This document shows, piece by piece, positions 59,445 to 64,000 of a DNA stretch of 64,000 bases (position 1 is its first letter; every line of letters begins with the position of its first letter). The notes under the pieces were generated by a model, which saw only the letters and a list, made by a program, of their open reading frames with translations, was not told the DNA's origin and searched no databases. Position numbers and translations under genes: made by a program. Origin of the DNA: Fasciolopsis buskii (lineage: Eukaryota; Platyhelminthes; Trematoda; Plagiorchiida; Fasciolidae); contig LUCM01009391.1 in assembly GCA_008360955.1 (NCBI GenBank), positions 102,182 through 166,181 on the forward strand. Direction: 5' to 3'.

Positions 59445-62400
59445 TCTGTCTGCCTCTGTGGTGGTCTATGCAGCTGTTATCAACTGGTACACTACAACAT
59501 AACTCTCTGGTAAAACGGATGAGATGAATTTTGACCTGTAGGTGCTCAACTAAGAATAATCAGGCGAAAAGACAGAAACGGAAACTGCAAATACCACAGC
59601 ATGTTGCATTACACACGAATAAAACTAAATCCCCCTCCGGGTTAATAAAAAATGATAAACTCTGGTGGCATATGCCCTGAAAACTATTACAGATTGTTTC
59701 ACGTACCGGGAAATGAATTAACTGAAAGCGGACAGTAGGCCTATGCTCGTCACAGCAAGGATAAACGATCATTTTTATACAGTATCCACCGAACAACATA
59801 GTCCGAGTGGTTCCATACAGCTTTTACATCACAAACGGCCCTGACGTACGCAAAACCCAAGCTTTTCGTCCAATGTATGATTTTAAGGTGCTCGTTTAAA
59901 TTACTTTCAGCGGGAACCCTAAGTCAGTCATGATGTGCAGATTCGATGCAATTAAACATTTCAGAAGTGTCAGTTGGACTGAAAAGATTTCACGGTGTCT
60001 GATGGCCATCCACTTAATTCACACAAAACAAGTTCAACCGCAGATTAGAAGAGAAACAGAAAAAAACTGTTATTAAATGAACATGCGATTACAACGACGA
60101 TTGTGAATATTTCTCGAACAGCCTGTATGCCTTAACCAGGGTAAAACTTGTGAACGTTTCTTGATATGGATTGTGGTTCACCGTTTGATGCAACCCGTTC
60201 CTTATAGTTTATCCGGTTTACCCTGCTTACCGTAATACGGAGATAAGTGATGTCAGATACCGAATTTTCGAATCATACACATCAGACAATGTCACGTACC
60301 CGTCGGCCTTAGCCTGTTTGTTGCGACTGTTGGAATGCAATTGCAAACGGGGAACCGAGACTTACAGTTCTGCAATGTGAGCTGATAAGCCTTATTCTGA
60401 AAGAATGCGCAAACTGAGCCAGATTCAGCTATGAATACAGATATATAAAATTAGATTAAGAATAAATCTGACAAGCCTGCCATTCCACGGTATTTAAGCA
60501 TTGCAAGAAATGGTGGGGTGATATCTTTTCATAATCTACTTGAATAATATAAGACCGACTTTTCTGTTATGCGTGATTTTCGTCCACCTGAGTTGAAAAA
60601 ACTCAAATCTTAGTGTATTTATCGTTCGGCAGAGGAAAACAATTGCTGGTTCATGGTGACATTTAAATCTATTTTCTCAGAAAAACTATTAGTTTTTTTA
60701 ACAAAGCTAAAATTCTCAATGAAGCAAATCTCGATTCAAGGGCGTTTGGTTTGCTTTCACGACGCTAGTCACTAAACACGAAAACCCGTTTTTCGACTGC
60801 AAACGGTCAAGATTCTATCACAGCATGCAGTAGTTTTTTTATTCTGCTTCAGACGATCTCATTTTGGATTTGTTTCGAGAGATACTACAAAAATATGCAC
60901 CCGGTCTTATGCTCGTTAAAATCCCCTAATGTGAACATCAGTTAGGGGAGCGATCACCGTTCTCACTTTGCCAGAAAGGATCGGATAGAAAGACAGAACG
61001 AAAAAATTCTAATAAATGCTCCTGTTACTTCGTTTTTTTCCACCAAACAGTGGCAAACGAAATCACACTTACTTTGGTTGGTCCTTTGGCTTCCGGGACA
61101 GCTGACAGTAAACAAAATGATCCACGCGCCTTAACTATTACCTGAGTCATATTGCACTCGTTTCCGCTAACTATTTTCAATAAAAGCGTGCACTGAAAAC
61201 ACACGTGGTGAAATTATTTTCTCCGTTCGGCGCAGGTGATCTCTGTTTAAGCAAATCATCGGAAACTTAGTAAGAATCCAATGTCTACCGTTGCCTGGTT
61301 AATGATAAGTTTTACAAACACCGCACAAGATGTAATGAAAGGTTTAAGCGTGCGCTTCACATTATTGTGCACTTAATTTTTTTAATTGTTTCTGGGTAAA
61401 CACAGTAGGAAAAAGTGTGAATTAATAGCATGTAACCGTAGAAGCGAGAAGAATCCAACGTAAATCCTTAGGGTTCCAAATCCGAAAATTTCTTGGATTA
61501 CTGATTGATCTGGAGTTATTCATTTTAGGAGCGGCTGATGAAAGCTATTTTTCTTCATTGAAAGCAGCACAACTGGTAAGAGTTGGAGATATTTGCTGCA
61601 AATCCGAGGAGCAATTGTTTCGAGAATAATAACTTCATTTTAATTAAAATATACAATTTTCCCCGGGTATACGCTTTGATGTGCAGAAAAGCCATTGGTG
61701 AGGAAGCTATTCAATCGCACATGTGACGCTGATATTGCTGGTATACCGGGTTATTGGAAGAAAGGACCATGCGCTCATTTTCAACGCTAACTTTGTCCAA
61801 ACAACTGTAATCTGAAGATGTCATGAGTTGTGGGGCGAATCTCACCTGGCAAGCCGCCCGACTTTACAGATTTTAGTCTACTAACAACCAGCATCTTCTG
61901 ACGAGGCGGAAGAAAACCGTGTTCTAAACAGTCAGAAACACTATTAAGAAGCCGTGACAAAATTACTGCAGTTATATGCTGGCATATTGACACTTATGTT
62001 TTCGACACCTGGAAAAATTCATTATTAATTGGGATGGCATCGCTAAGAATCCGTTTTACTGTTCTGACTACAAAACTGACCGTTAATTCTTGTTTTCAAC
62101 TTTTTAAATATAGATATATGTATATATATATATGCACAAATATATGCATAAACAACGGTTTCTCGAACATTAAGGACAACATCAGGTTTTGTTTTGTGAT
62201 AACACAAGCGCTGGTCTGTCAAAGAACACCCCAAACAACCTGGCTAAAAATCGCAAAGCGTTAAACCCTTAGTTGATTGTCCCTCCGGAAACGTGTTTCA
62301 AAATCTGTCCACTCCGGAAAACGGTTAAATATCACCGAACACAAAGTGAACGACATATTTGAAGGTCTAATCGGTTGATGCTTTTGTACAGGCTCTCATT

Positions 62401-62599
62401 GAAGCAGAGAGTTTGGAGACAAGAAGCAAATTACTATCAAATCGTCTTTTTTGGAGTACTCGAAAATTTCGCAAGTTAAATAAAATCCCTGAACACTAAT
62501 CTCGACGAAAATCATCCGAAAAAACTTATATGCATAGCAAATTAAATGGTGTTCCGGTTTATTCAACTCATAACATTTCCAACGGGCACTTTAGTGATG
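59445..62599. other. mostly non-coding stretch
   Basis: Only small frames occur. It includes a splice-flanked 47-base segment at 61529-61575 (acceptor TTATTCATTTTAG, donor ACTG|GTAAGAG) whose one fully open frame gives AADESYFSSLKAAQL. This is a possible micro-exon, without known similarity. A TA microsatellite lies near 62112-62132. Confidence 0.4.
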
Positions 62600-63050
62600 A
62601 TGCATGCCTGTTTTCCTAAGATGGGCCTGTAGATAACAACTGTAATGCTTCTAATGAAGTGACAATATTTCCAATTTAAAACGTTTTTGTTGTGGTTGAT
62701 GGGAGACCAGTTAAAGAACAGCACTGTACATGCCTTGGATTGGTAACCAGATTTCACTCCGACCCCACAGATGTCTGAAGTGAGTGAATGCCTATCGAGG
62801 TTTGTGTAGCCGGAAAGGTATTTCATCCCATTTACGACCATCAAATGAGTTTCTAGTACCCACGTAACTAAACCTCTCCACCTTACTCAGTTGTTGTCTT
62901 GCAAGAACAGGTTTCGGCTTCCAGCCAATCCAATTCTTCACCAGCGTTTTGCACTCTGAATGTGTAGAAAATGGCGGAAGTGTATAAACAATCGGTAACA
63001 GGATCATTCTTATTTGCATGAAAAGTGTAGGTTGCTCAAGTTTTATTTTG
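62600..63050 (-). mobile_element. RTE-type retrotransposon relic, C-terminal RT part
   Basis: The minus strand gives THSECKTLVKNWIGWKPKPV, then QLSKVERFSYVGTRNS. This matches the P-SKCK-LL-DW-G--P-L-L and E-V--F-YLGS-IS blocks that follow the RT active site in trematode RTE-like proteins. After a frame change, LTSDICGVGVKSGYQSKA and VLFFNWSPI correspond to LRHLWRRRDIRLS-KGRVY and SVLLYGSETWPL. The active-site part upstream is unreadable. It is truncated and inactive. Confidence 0.65.
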
Positions 63051-63939
63051 ATTTTCCACTCTGGCTGCTTTGAAATTGACGATTATCTTCTTGTGGCTTC
63101 ACATACTTTGAAGGCATAAAAAGTCAAAAGTTTGAGCAAAACAAAATAAACTATAAAGCAGCTGGTGACGGGGCGACACTGTCAGCGTTAATCAAGTAAT
63201 CAGCTTTATGACATTTAAAGAGAACTGTTCGGGATTAGGAATGATCCGCCTAATTTGCTGGCCTTTTCAGAAAAGAAAGTGGTTCGCCAAGTCAGTAACA
63301 GAAAAAGTGAAAGTAACAGGACGTAAACAGTTTTGTTGTCAGTAGCATATTTCGCAAGGGGATGGATGAAAAAAAGTTCCTAAGGAAGCGCAAATCACCC
63401 TGTGATTCGTAAATAGACTTATCATTCATTCTTTTCCTTAATGAGTCAAGCTGTAGATCCAAATGAGGCAAGAGACTTGGTTAGGACTTCATTGCCGAAC
63501 TAGTTCACCTGCATTCCATGAGCTGTTGGTGTGGAATTGTTGTAAACCATTCATATTTTCCTATTCCACTGGGAAAATATAGTCAAGTATTGCGGTATAC
63601 TGCTGGAGATACTGCTCATCAAAGCGATTATCTAGGAAAAATTGGAATCTTTACATTTCAACTGGTGATTCCTAACTATCGTCGAATGTACTTGTGAATT
63701 AAAGAGGATTGTGTCGAAAAATGTGCCGTCATTCCATTTGATCAACCAAACTGGCGAAATCTACTAAAATTCAACATATCGGTAGTGCATTCGTTGTCCA
63801 GAATTGTAGACTCAAATACTGGGGTCGGTTCGCAGTGCACCCATAAGGTGTACTTCGCGGTTGTATCATCCAAATGTTTGATCTTCCGCTTTTTACCCTC
63901 ATTAGCCACGTACAATTGGGTATTGTTACCAAACAGTAG
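63051..63939. other. non-coding stretch, no gene recognised
   Basis: Nothing supported. The part nearest the RTE relic may be its unreadable upstream segment. Confidence 0.4.
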
Positions 63940-64000
63940 ACGCAGTCACAAGAAGGCGGTCAATTACGGAGACGATGGAGGGATTCGAACACTTGACGTA
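63940..64000 (-). mobile_element. tRNA-like T-arm, probable SINE or tRNA cut by window end
   Basis: On the minus strand the window edge reads TGTTCGAATCCCTCCATCG. This is a B-box with the 3' acceptor side of a tRNA, and it shares GTTCGAATCCCTCCA with the 20.6 kb SINE. The A box would lie beyond the window, and the following bases differ from the SINE body. It may be another SINE lineage or a tRNA gene. Confidence 0.4.

Noticed and set aside
61535..61566. CTGATGA ... GAAA resembling a hammerhead ribozyme core
   Set aside because: The stretch between the two motifs does not form stem II, and no flanking stems I or III could be found.
1..64000. Bacterial features, CRISPR arrays, phage or integron structures
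   Set aside because: No long uninterrupted genes, operons, regularly spaced repeats or att-like sites occur. The layout is that of a eukaryotic genome.

Overview
The window reads as nuclear DNA of a eukaryote with large introns and many old transposon relics. No frame is longer than 189 codons on either strand. There are no bacterial-style operons, ribosome binding sites, rRNA genes or CRISPR arrays. The base composition looks AT-rich by eye; I did not count it. Degenerate RTE-type reverse transcriptase relics, tRNA-headed SINEs, short exon-like islands with GT/AG borders and serpin-like exons together suggest a parasitic flatworm, most likely a trematode. That assignment is inference; nothing here names a species.

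Layout. 0-24 kb is mostly intergenic or intronic. It holds two clear copies and one decayed copy of a tRNA-derived SINE (6.8, 7.2 and 20.6 kb), one copy of a 97-bp dispersed repeat (12.2 kb) and a minus-strand RTE-type relic (23.0-23.8 kb). 24-27 kb has small exon-like islands: an F-box-like one at 24.27 kb and a Cys-rich one at 26.3 kb. 32.1-33.8 kb has two coding-like segments sharing a loop-strand pattern, including the longest open frame of the window. At 37.85-38.04 kb lies a nearly perfect 47-bp inverted repeat with nested hairpins. 42.4-44.4 kb carries two plus-strand RTE-type fragments. A second copy of the 97-bp repeat is at 46.8 kb. A probable terminal exon of a minus-strand membrane protein, with a polyadenylation signal, lies at 48.8-49.25 kb.

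51.8-59.4 kb is the most gene-like region. Several plus-strand open segments align, piece by piece, with different parts of the serpin fold. Two of them (58.15 and 58.88 kb) join in phase across a GT-AG intron and keep serpin spacing over about 90 residues. Middle serpin segments occur twice, which suggests at least two copies. A long decayed RTE-type element (54.2-56.0 kb) sits among them. 59.4-64 kb is mostly featureless, with another minus-strand RTE-type relic and a tRNA-like T-arm at the very end.

How the parts relate: apart from the serpin-like exons, I cannot link exon candidates into complete genes. The mobile elements all look inactive. They carry stops and frame changes, and their reading frames can only be followed in pieces.
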